From: Reyranella sp.
GTDB lineage: Bacteria; Pseudomonadota; Alphaproteobacteria; Reyranellales; Reyranellaceae
DNA length: 5,296 nt
NCBI GenBank assembly: GCA_016780605.1
Contig: JADHLS010000467.1
Location: forward strand, 1 to 5,296
Reading direction: 5' to 3'
Part shown: positions 1 to 5,296 of the stretch, piece after piece
Position numbering within the stretch: the first letter of the stretch is position 1
How the letters are laid out: every line of letters starts with the position of its first letter
Position numbers and translations under genes: made by a program
The notes under the pieces: generated by a model
What the model was told of the DNA's origin: nothing
What the model saw: only the letters and a program-made list of their open reading frames with translations
The model's database searches: none

Positions 1-1817
1 TCGGAATAGAGACCCGGCTTCGCCACAAGCTCCTCATGGGTACCAGCGGCTTCGAGCTTGCCGGCGGCCAGCACGAAGATGCGGTCGGCCATGCGCACGC
101 TGGAGAAGCGGTGCGAGATCAGCACGGCGGTCTTGCCGCGGCTCAGCTCCTTGAAGCGCTGGAACACCTCGAACTCGGCCCGAGCATCGAGCGCCGCCGT
201 CGGCTCATCGAGGATCAGCACCTCGGCCTCGCGCATGTAGGCGCGGGCAATGGCGATCTTCTGCCATTCGCCGCCCGATAGCTCGACGCCATTCTTGAAG
301 CGCTTGCCGATGCGCTGGTCATAGCCGTCCGGCAGGCCGGCGACGACGTCGTCAGCCTGGCTGGAGCGCGCCGCCCGCTCGATGCGCGCCTGATCGTGCT
401 GGGCGCTGACGCGGCCGACCGCGATGTTGTCCCGCGCCGTGAAGTTGTAGCGCACGAAATCCTGGAAGATGACACCCATGCTGCCGCGCAGCTCGTCGAG
501 GTCGTATTCCCGCAGATCGTGGCCGTCGAGCAGGATGCGACCCTCGTCGGGGTCGTAGAGGCGCGTCAGCAGCTTCACCAGCGTGGTCTTGCCGGCACCG
601 TTCTCGCCGACCAGCGCCACGACCTCGCCTGCCCTGAGCGTGAAGCTCAGGTTGCGTACCGCCCATCGGTCGGCCCCGGGATAGGCGAAGCCGACATCCT
701 CGAAGACGAAGCCCTGCCGGATCGGTTTAGGGAAGGGTCGCGCGTTCGCGGGCGACAGGATCTCCGGCCGCACGTCGAAGAAGGAGAACAGATCGTTGAG
801 ATAGAGCGCCTGCGCCGCCGTGGTCGAGAACGTCGTCAGCAGCTGCTCCAGCAGCCCGCGCAAGCGGGCGAAGGAGCCGGCGAGAAAGGTGAGATCGCCG
901 ATCGAAAAGGCGCCGCTCAGCGTGCGCCAGACGATGTAAGCATAGGCGACGTAGTAGCCGACCGTGCCGATCGCGGCGAACAGGCTGCCCCACCCGGCGC
1001 GCCGCAGCGCCAGCTGGCGGTTGGCGGCGTAGAAGGCGTCGGCCAGGCGGCGATAGTGATCGATCAGCCAGCGGTTCAGGCCGAAGATCTTCACTTCCTT
1101 GGCGGTCTCGACGCTCGCCGCGGTCTGGCGCACATAGTCGAGCTCGCGGCGCTCCGGCGTGCGCCCGAAGTCCATCGTATAGGCCCGCGCGTTGAAGTGC
1201 TGCTCGCCCAGGAACACCGGCAGCAGCGCCACCAGCAACAGCACGATCAGCCAGGGCGCGTAGAGCAGAAGGCCGGCGCCGAAGCTCGCGACCGTCACCA
1301 GCGCCTGCGCCTGGGCAAGGAGCTGCGCCATCAGGGTGAGCCGCCCGCTGGTCTGACGCCTCGCCCGCTCGAGCTGGTCCTGGAACCCGGCATCCTCGAA
1401 ATCCTCGAGGTCGAGCGTGGCGGCATGCTCCATCAGGCTGACGCTCGAGGCGTTGGTGACCTTCTCCGACAACAGACCGTCGACCAGCGACACGACGCGG
1501 ATCAGGACATCGGACAGCACCGCAAGCCCGAATTCCGCCCCGAGCAGCACGCCGAGCCACTGCAGCTCGCCGCTCGCCATCCAGCCGTCGAAGTCGGATG
1601 GATGGCCGGGCATCTGCACCAGTCGCACCACGTCATCGATGATCAGCTTGCCGACATAGAGGGCCGCGACCGGCACCAGGGCGCGCACCAGGCGCAGCGC
1701 CAGCGAGGTCGACATCAAGGGCGGGCTTGCCCGCCAGACCATGGCGACGAAGGGCTTCAGGGTGCGGAGCGCGCTGAAGCGCTCCTTCAACGAGCCGACA
1801 TTCGGCTGAAAAGACAT
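1..1817 (-). CDS. ABC exporter, fused permease and ATPase (3' end cut by window)
   Basis: Half-transporter of the type IV exporter fold (MsbA-like); it should dimerise in the inner membrane and use ATP to export a substrate that cannot be named. The reading frame is intact for 605 residues and runs off the window edge, probably lacking only some 10-20 C-terminal residues. Hydrophobic segments lie near residues 30-56, 84-106, 166-205 (two helices) and 277-318. The ATPase domain starts near 370 with A-loop aromatic Y379, Walker A GENGAGKTT (404-412), Q-loop Q452 in FQDFVRYNFT, signature LSGGE (513-517), Walker B LILDE (534-538), D-loop ALDA and H-loop H569. All catalytic elements are present, so it should be active. 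The FQDFVRY form of the Q-loop recalls peptide or lantibiotic-type exporters, a weak hint only. The ATG at 1817 is the best start, since the frame is closed upstream by a TGA, but its ribosome site is weak (AGG only 2 nt away). The intergenic repeat separates it from the upstream operon. Confidence 0.93.
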   Translation of the reverse strand, partial: MSFQPNVGSLKERFSALRTLKPFVAMVWRASPPLMSTSLALRLVRALVPVAALYVGKLIIDDVVRLVQMPGHPSDFDGWMASGELQWLGVLLGAEFGLAVLSDVLIRVVSLVDGLLSEKVTNASSVSLMEHAATLDLEDFEDAGFQDQLERARRQTSGRLTLMAQLLAQAQALVTVASFGAGLLLYAPWLIVLLLVALLPVFLGEQHFNARAYTMDFGRTPERRELDYVRQTAASVETAKEVKIFGLNRWLIDHYRRLADAFYAANRQLALRRAGWGSLFAAIGTVGYYVAYAYIVWRTLSGAFSIGDLTFLAGSFARLRGLLEQLLTTFSTTAAQALYLNDLFSFFDVRPEILSPANARPFPKPIRQGFVFEDVGFAYPGADRWAVRNLSFTLRAGEVVALVGENGAGKTTLVKLLTRLYDPDEGRILLDGHDLREYDLDELRGSMGVIFQDFVRYNFTARDNIAVGRVSAQHDQARIERAARSSQADDVVAGLPDGYDQRIGKRFKNGVELSGGEWQKIAIARAYMREAEVLILDEPTAALDARAEFEVFQRFKELSRGKTAVLISHRFSSVRMADRIFVLAAGKLEAAGTHEELVAKPGLYS

Positions 1818-1827
1818 TGCCTGCAAA

Positions 1828-1841
1828 CGTGCGATCGCACG
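1828..1841. promoter_or_regulatory. 14-bp perfect palindrome upstream of the exporter gene
   Basis: CGTGCGATCGCACG is identical to its own reverse complement and ends 10 bp before the exporter ATG (the codon is at 1817-1815). The position would suit an operator or a small 5'-leader hairpin affecting translation. A 14-bp palindrome can occur by chance in a GC-rich window of this size, so function is only a suggestion. Confidence 0.3.
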
Positions 1842-1844
1842 CCT

Positions 1845-1982
1845 CCATTGTCATCCCGACCGGAGCCGAGCGCAGCGAGGCGAAGTGGAGGGACCTCTTT
1901 TGTTGCTGCATCGGCGAAAACAGGTCCCTCGACTACGCCGCCCCCTCCACTTCGTTACGGGAGCGGCTCCGCTCGGGATGAC
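1845..1982. repeat. Large imperfect inverted repeat (dispersed palindromic element)
   Basis: The two ends of this intergenic segment are complementary. GTCATCCCGA at 1850-1859 pairs with 1973-1982, CGGAGCCG at 1861-1868 with 1964-1971, CGAAGTGGAGGG at 1881-1892 with 1943-1954, and GAGGGACCT at 1888-1896 with 1922-1930 (the last two partly compete). The inner pairing continues with one mismatch through the TTTT and AAAA tracts that flank the apical loop near 1903-1914. The right arm carries about a dozen extra bases (1931-1942) without counterpart. This organisation resembles the GTCATCC...GGATGAC palindromes scattered between genes in many GC-rich proteobacteria; that is recognition from memory, not a search. 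It lies after the reductase stop and before the exporter start, so as RNA it could act as a processing or termination hairpin for the upstream operon. No T-run follows the stem, so it is not a classical intrinsic terminator. It encodes no protein I can support. Confidence 0.8.
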
Positions 1983-2001
1983 GGAAATATAGTCACTCCC
2001 C

Positions 2002-3018
2002 CTACTTCAGCGCCGGCATCTTCACCGCAGTGTTGCGGCGGTCGACCATCGACTCCTCGAAGGCGCGCGGATAACGGTGCGGCTGGGCCGACACCTTGTC
2101 CAGCCGTTCGCGTATGTCTGCCGGCAGGCGCCAGCCGCCGGCCGCCAGGGTCTCGGCGAGCTGCTGGACGTTGCGGGCGCCGACGATGGCGCTGGTCATG
2201 AACGGCTGGTCCATGGCCCAGCGCAATGCGGTCTGCGCCGGCGAGCGGCTGATGTCGCGCGCCGTGTCGAGCAGCGTCTGCAGGATCTCGGCATGGTTGG
2301 GCGCGAAGAAGCGGCCCTGGAAACCCCAGCCCTCGGCCGAGCGCGTGCCGTCGGCCTTGAGGTCGCCCGGCTTGTACTTGCCGGCGAGATAGCCGCTGGC
2401 GAGCGGCGACCAGGCGACGACGCCCAGCCCCTTGGCCTGGCACGCCGGAACGATCTCCTCGTCGATGTCGCGCACGACCAGGCTGTATTGCGGCTGGTAG
2501 GCGGCGAAGCTCGCCCACCCGTTCGACTGCGACAGCCACAGCGCCTCCATCAGGCGCCATGCCTCGTAGTTGGAGCATGCGGTGTAGAGGATCTTGCCCT
2601 GGCGCACGAGATCGTCGAAGGCGCGCAGCATCTCCTCGAGCGGCGTCTGGATGTCGACGTGGTGAATGAAATAGATGTCGATGTAGTCGGTCTGCAGCCG
2701 CTTCAGGCTGGCCTCGACGGCCTGCATGATGTGCAGCCGCGACATGCCCGAATCGTTGGGCCGCCCGCCCATCGGGTTGAACACCTTGGAGGCGATGACG
2801 GCGTCCTGGCGCCGACCCTTCAGCGCCTTGCCCAGCATGGCTTCGGATACGCCGTTCACATAGGCGTCGGCGGTGTCGAAGAAATTCACGCCGGCATCGA
2901 AGGCGGCATGGACCATGCGCGCCGCCTCGGCCTCGTCGGCGCCGTTGCCGAAGGTCATGGTGCCGAGACAGATCTCGGAGACTTTCAGGCCGCTGCGGCC
3001 GAGACGACGATATTCCAC
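2002..3018 (-). CDS. Aldo/keto reductase, NADPH-dependent oxidoreductase
   Basis: Cytoplasmic TIM-barrel oxidoreductase of 338 residues that should reduce an aldehyde or ketone with NADPH; the natural substrate is unknown. The N-terminus MEYRRLGRSGLKVSEICLGT and the GTMTFG motif are typical of the bacterial family that includes Tas- and YajO-like proteins. The catalytic tetrad is visible: D48 and Y53 in FFDTADAY, K78 in IASK, and H119 in the FIHHVD strand. Other family landmarks are CSNY (148-151), AWSPLASG (202-209), and the C-terminal cofactor segment SAIVGARNVQQLAE (276-289). The GTG at 3018 is chosen over an ATG at 3048 because it gives the standard family N-terminus, has GGAG 7 nt upstream, and avoids a 17-bp overlap with the previous gene. 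It begins 13 bp after the binding-protein stop and is the last gene of the presumed operon. Enzyme class is secure; physiological role is not. Confidence 0.94.
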   Translation of the reverse strand: MEYRRLGRSGLKVSEICLGTMTFGNGADEAEAARMVHAAFDAGVNFFDTADAYVNGVSEAMLGKALKGRRQDAVIASKVFNPMGGRPNDSGMSRLHIMQAVEASLKRLQTDYIDIYFIHHVDIQTPLEEMLRAFDDLVRQGKILYTACSNYEAWRLMEALWLSQSNGWASFAAYQPQYSLVVRDIDEEIVPACQAKGLGVVAWSPLASGYLAGKYKPGDLKADGTRSAEGWGFQGRFFAPNHAEILQTLLDTARDISRSPAQTALRWAMDQPFMTSAIVGARNVQQLAETLAAGGWRLPADIRERLDKVSAQPHRYPRAFEESMVDRRNTAVKMPALK

Positions 3019-3025
3019 GTTATCA

Positions 3026-3029
3026 CTCC
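3026..3029 (-). promoter_or_regulatory. Ribosome binding site deciding the reductase GTG start
   Basis: GGAG on the minus strand lies 7 nt before the GTG at 3018. It sits between the binding-protein stop and the reductase start, supporting this start over the upstream in-frame ATG and suggesting translational coupling. Confidence 0.7.
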
Positions 3030-3031
3030 AG

Positions 3032-4006
3032 CTATTCGATGACCTCATCGGCCCGCGCTAGTACCAACGGCGGGAATACGACGCCCAGTCCTCTTGCAGC
3101 GGCTACGTTCAGGGCCAGTTCGACCTTTGTCGCCTGTTGCACGGGAAGATCTTGAGGTCTTTCCCCTCTGAGGATCCGGGCTACGTATTCACCGACGAGG
3201 CGATAGGCCTCGACGACGCTGCCGCCGTAGGCGATCAGACCACCGGCAATGGCGAATTCGCGGCGGTCATACATTGCGGGAATTTTGAATCGGTTCGCCA
3301 AATCGACCAAGTGGCGTCGCCTGCCAAAGAAGAAAGCATCCGTATTTACGATCAACGCGCCTGCGTGACGCTCGGCGAGCTGCTGAAAGGCAATGTCCAA
3401 CTCGCTCTCGGTGGTCGCTCGAACTCTGACGACGACCTTGCCCCTGCTTTTTGCGACGGCATCGAGTTGATCGGATTCCTGGATATTTGGGTTGGCCAAA
3501 TTCACCAGATGACCGATTACCGCCACTCCCGGGAGTAATTGCTCGACGAGATCGAGGCGTTTCGGGCCGAGTTCGACGTTCATGGTGGTGACGCCGGTCA
3601 CATTGGCCTCGGGGTGATTGAGACTGCCAACCAACCCGAGTGCAATGGGGTCGCTGCTTGTGCTGAAGACCAGTGGAATTGTCTTCGTTCGGCGCTTCGC
3701 GATGACGTTGGCTGGAGTGCTCGTCGCGGCAATGACATCGACGCCGCTCTCGATCAGGTCGCCAACCATCCCGTCGAGCAATTGATAGTTCCCCTCGGCC
3801 CACCGATAGGCAATCGACACCGTTCGGCCTTCGACGAAGCCCGCGGCTTCGAGGCTCTTTAGAAACGCCTTGACCGGTTGGTCGTACTCGGCGCGTGAGG
3901 CGCTGTTCAGAAATCCGACGCGACCAAGCTTGTTCTGGGCGAATGCCGGAATCCGCGAGGCACCCAGCATGCCGGCCGAAAGAACTGCCAGTTCCCGGCG
4001 CTTCAC
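3032..4006 (-). CDS. ABC-type solute-binding protein (PF04392 family), periplasmic
   Basis: A 324-residue secreted binding protein that should capture a small molecule in the periplasm. The N-terminus MKRRELAVLS, a short hydrophobic stretch and AFA-Q (cleavage after residue 23) form a signal peptide of the kind common in this family. The mature part begins GRVGFLNSAS (28-37) and keeps the family blocks GFVEGRTVSIAYRWAEG (56-72), STPANVIAKRRTKTIPLVF (96-114), SDP (118-120), NVTGVT (135-140), and the C-terminal DLPVQQATK and LARADEVIE. PF04392 includes the TrpX tryptophan-binding proteins, but most members have no known ligand. The GTG start is preferred because the next in-frame ATG (residue 13) would destroy the signal peptide, and GAGG lies 7 nt upstream. 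It starts 28 bp after the dehydrogenase stop. Neither permease nor ATPase partners are adjacent, so it is an orphan here. Hand counts of sample lines give about 52-55% GC against above 70% in neighbours, suggesting separate ancestry. Confidence 0.93.
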   Translation of the reverse strand: MKRRELAVLSAGMLGASRIPAFAQNKLGRVGFLNSASRAEYDQPVKAFLKSLEAAGFVEGRTVSIAYRWAEGNYQLLDGMVGDLIESGVDVIAATSTPANVIAKRRTKTIPLVFSTSSDPIALGLVGSLNHPEANVTGVTTMNVELGPKRLDLVEQLLPGVAVIGHLVNLANPNIQESDQLDAVAKSRGKVVVRVRATTESELDIAFQQLAERHAGALIVNTDAFFFGRRRHLVDLANRFKIPAMYDRREFAIAGGLIAYGGSVVEAYRLVGEYVARILRGERPQDLPVQQATKVELALNVAAARGLGVVFPPLVLARADEVIE

Positions 4007-4013
4007 CTCGTCG

Positions 4014-4017
4014 CCTC
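4014..4017 (-). promoter_or_regulatory. Ribosome binding site for the binding-protein GTG start
   Basis: GAGG on the minus strand lies 7 nt before the GTG at 4006, inside the 28-bp gap after the dehydrogenase stop. It supports the GTG as the true start and hence the intact signal peptide. Confidence 0.65.
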
Positions 4018-4034
4018 GCGCCGAGCGGTCGGAC

Positions 4035-5249
4035 TCACAGCCCCAGCATCGCCTTGGCCAGCACGTTGCGCTGCACCTCGGAGGAGCCGCCGTAGATCGT
4101 GGTCTTGCGGTTGTTGAAGTAGCGCGGCGAGACGTCGTCGACGTATTCGCCGCCCACCGGCACGATGTTGCTGTCGAAGTTCCTGAGCTCGGTGAAGGGC
4201 GCGCCGTACCAGCCGACCGCTTCGACGGCGAGCTCGGTCACCTTCTGGCCGACCTCGGTGCCGCGCATCTTGACGATCGAGGCCATGTTGCCCGGCGCAT
4301 CGCCGGTCTTGAGGCTGGAATAGAACATCAGCTCGTTCATCTCGACGGCGTCGATCTCCATCTCCAGCGCCGCCATCTTCTCGCGCCACTTCGGATCGGC
4401 CGACAGGGGCTCACCGGCCTCGATCTGGCTCTTCGACAGCGTCTGCAGATGGCGGAACGCCTTGCGCAGGCGCGGGCCGTGCGCCTGGCCGCCGCGCTCG
4501 AACTCCAGCAGGTATTTGGCGTAGGTCCAGCCCTTGTTCTCCTCGCCCACCAGGTTCTTCGCCGGCACCTTCACGTCGGTGAAGAACACCTGGTTGACCT
4601 CGTGGCGCATCGGCGTGCGCGTGCCGTCGACCAGGTAGATCGGATCGATGCGGATGCCGGGCGACTTCATGTCGATCAGCAGGAAGGAGATGCCCTCCTG
4701 GCGCTTGCCCTCGTTGGAGGTGCGGACCAGGCAGAAGATCCAGTCGGCGAAGTGGGCGTTGGTGGTCCAGATCTTCTGACCGTTGACGATGTAGTGGTCG
4801 CCTTGCCGCTCCGCTTTCGTCCGCAGGCTTGCGAGGTCCGAGCCCGAACCGGGCTCGGAATAGCCCTGGCACCACAGCTCCTCGGCGGCGGCGATCTTGG
4901 GCAGGAAGCGCTTTTTCTGCCAGTCGCTGCCATACTTCATCAGGACCGGCGCCACCATCTTGATGCTGAACGAGGAGAGATAGGGCGAATCCGCTCGGGC
5001 CATCTCCATCTCGAAGATGAACTTCTCGGTCGAGCTCCAGCCCGGGCCGCCGAATTCCCTGGGCCAGTTGGGGCAGAGCCACCCCTTGCCGGCGAGCTTC
5101 TTCTGCCACTGCAGCAGACGTTCCTTGGAGACGTGGCTGGTCCGGCTGCGCCGGCTCTCCTCCGCCACCTCCGGCGGCATGTTGGCCGCGATCCAGTCGC
5201 GCACTTCCTTCTGGAGGGCGAGCTCTTCCTTGTTGAATGCCAGGTCCAT
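4035..5249 (-). CDS. Acyl-CoA dehydrogenase family flavoprotein
   Basis: A 404-residue FAD enzyme expected to introduce a trans-2,3 double bond into an acyl-CoA, passing electrons to electron-transfer flavoprotein; the acyl chain is unknown. The N-terminal helical domain covers about 1-125. The beta domain has the first family signature around CQGYSEPGSGSDL (127-139) and the flavin-contact segment KIWTTN (159-164). The C-terminal helical domain ends with IYGGSSEVQRN (385-395) and AMLGL. Length is normal for the family. At the position of the usual catalytic glutamate (YEGT in medium-chain enzymes) there is G387. E251 in LEFERGG aligns by eye with the catalytic glutamate of isovaleryl-CoA dehydrogenase-like members (LDLER), so the enzyme is probably active with a relocated base. 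The ATG at 5249 is preceded directly by an in-frame GTG (5252); GGGG at 5257-5260 is 7 nt from the ATG, favouring it. First gene of the presumed operon. Confidence 0.94.
   Translation of the reverse strand: MDLAFNKEELALQKEVRDWIAANMPPEVAEESRRSRTSHVSKERLLQWQKKLAGKGWLCPNWPREFGGPGWSSTEKFIFEMEMARADSPYLSSFSIKMVAPVLMKYGSDWQKKRFLPKIAAAEELWCQGYSEPGSGSDLASLRTKAERQGDHYIVNGQKIWTTNAHFADWIFCLVRTSNEGKRQEGISFLLIDMKSPGIRIDPIYLVDGTRTPMRHEVNQVFFTDVKVPAKNLVGEENKGWTYAKYLLEFERGGQAHGPRLRKAFRHLQTLSKSQIEAGEPLSADPKWREKMAALEMEIDAVEMNELMFYSSLKTGDAPGNMASIVKMRGTEVGQKVTELAVEAVGWYGAPFTELRNFDSNIVPVGGEYVDDVSPRYFNNRKTTIYGGSSEVQRNVLAKAMLGL
4837..4859. repeat. Perfect 10-bp inverted repeat inside the dehydrogenase gene
   Basis: TCCGAGCCCG (4837-4846) is followed after AAC by its exact reverse complement CGGGCTCGGA (4850-4859). 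In the mRNA this would form a very GC-rich 10-bp stem with a 3-nt loop. It encodes the conserved SEPGSGSD signature, so the protein motif plus GC-rich codon choice may explain it; a translational role is unproven. Confidence 0.6.
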
Positions 5250-5256
5250 CACTGCG

Positions 5257-5296
5257 CCCCATTGTCATCCTGAGCGAAGCGAAGGATCTCGTGCCG
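5257..5296. repeat. Edge of a second GTCATCC-type repeat (cut by window)
   Basis: The bases from about 5259 to the window end read as one arm of a dispersed palindrome: GTCATCCTGAGCGAAGCGAA at 5264-5283, then GGATCTC. The first 12 bases, CCATTGTCATCC (5259-5270), are identical to 1845-1856 at the edge of the intergenic repeat. The sequences then diverge, so this looks like a related but different element. The other arm, if present, lies outside the window. It abuts the dehydrogenase start, and its border overlaps the GGGG that may serve as ribosome binding site (5257-5260). Confidence 0.6.

Noticed and set aside
1633..1911. Minus-strand open frame starting inside the repeat and overlapping the exporter start
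   Set aside because: It begins within the inverted repeat and then reads the exporter gene in the wrong frame; there is no independent support for a protein.
1850..1982. Classical intrinsic terminator
   Set aside because: A strong stem exists but no T-run follows it on either strand, and the size and imperfect arms fit a dispersed repeat better.
396..2201. Open frame of 601 codons on the plus strand, antisense to the exporter
   Set aside because: It lies opposite a gene with every ABC catalytic motif, runs across the repeat and into the reductase gene, and its translation is low-complexity Arg/Ala/Gln/His-rich sequence with no family resemblance. Long antisense frames are expected at this GC content.
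2077..3042. Open frame of 321 codons on the plus strand, antisense to the reductase
   Set aside because: The opposite strand encodes a complete aldo/keto reductase with its catalytic tetrad; this frame looks like a composition artefact.
3018..3048. Reductase start at the ATG at 3048, overlapping the binding-protein gene
   Set aside because: It would add ten residues (MRSSNSWSDN) not seen in the family, while the GTG at 3018 has a well-placed GGAG and gives the standard N-terminus.
3137..3862. Two plus-strand open frames antisense to the binding protein (3137-3538 and 3539-3862)
   Set aside because: They have fairly normal-looking composition because the region has lower GC, but the minus strand carries a full-length secreted protein with family motifs from end to end.
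3870..5273. Open frame of 467 codons on the plus strand, antisense to the dehydrogenase
   Set aside because: It mirrors the dehydrogenase gene in another frame, spans the gene boundary at 4006-4035, and gives a His/Leu/Arg-rich product without recognisable motifs.

Overview
This is a GC-rich window with four genes, all on the minus strand and tightly packed. It looks like the chromosome of a metabolically versatile soil or water proteobacterium. I favour an alphaproteobacterium (Bradyrhizobium- or Reyranella-like) for three reasons: the GC content is high, the solute-binding protein is of the PF04392 type that is heavily amplified in such genomes, and there are dispersed palindromic repeats beginning GTCATCC. 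This placement is inference and no marker gene confirms it.

In the direction of transcription (right to left), the window starts at 5296 with the edge of a GTCATCC-type repeat. It is followed by an acyl-CoA dehydrogenase (5249-4035), a periplasmic ABC-type solute-binding protein with a signal peptide (4006-3032), and an aldo/keto reductase (3018-2002). Gaps of only 28 and 13 bp, with a Shine-Dalgarno motif 7 nt from each start, make these three a likely operon. A 184-bp intergenic region (1818-2001) follows, holding a large imperfect inverted repeat and a 14-bp perfect palindrome. Last comes an ABC exporter with fused membrane and ATPase domains (1817 to the window edge, missing only its extreme C-terminus).

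Together the first three genes suggest uptake or sensing of a small organic molecule linked to acyl-CoA oxidation and carbonyl reduction. The substrate cannot be read from sequence, and no permease or ATPase for the binding protein lies in the window. The binding-protein gene is visibly lower in GC than its neighbours and may be a later insertion. The exporter is separated by the repeat and is probably its own transcription unit.

I found no RNA genes, CRISPR arrays, transposases or phage genes. I see no convincing evidence for a new biological system. The best leads are the repeat elements abutting two gene starts, the orphan binding protein inside a catabolic operon, and the non-canonical catalytic-base position of the dehydrogenase.
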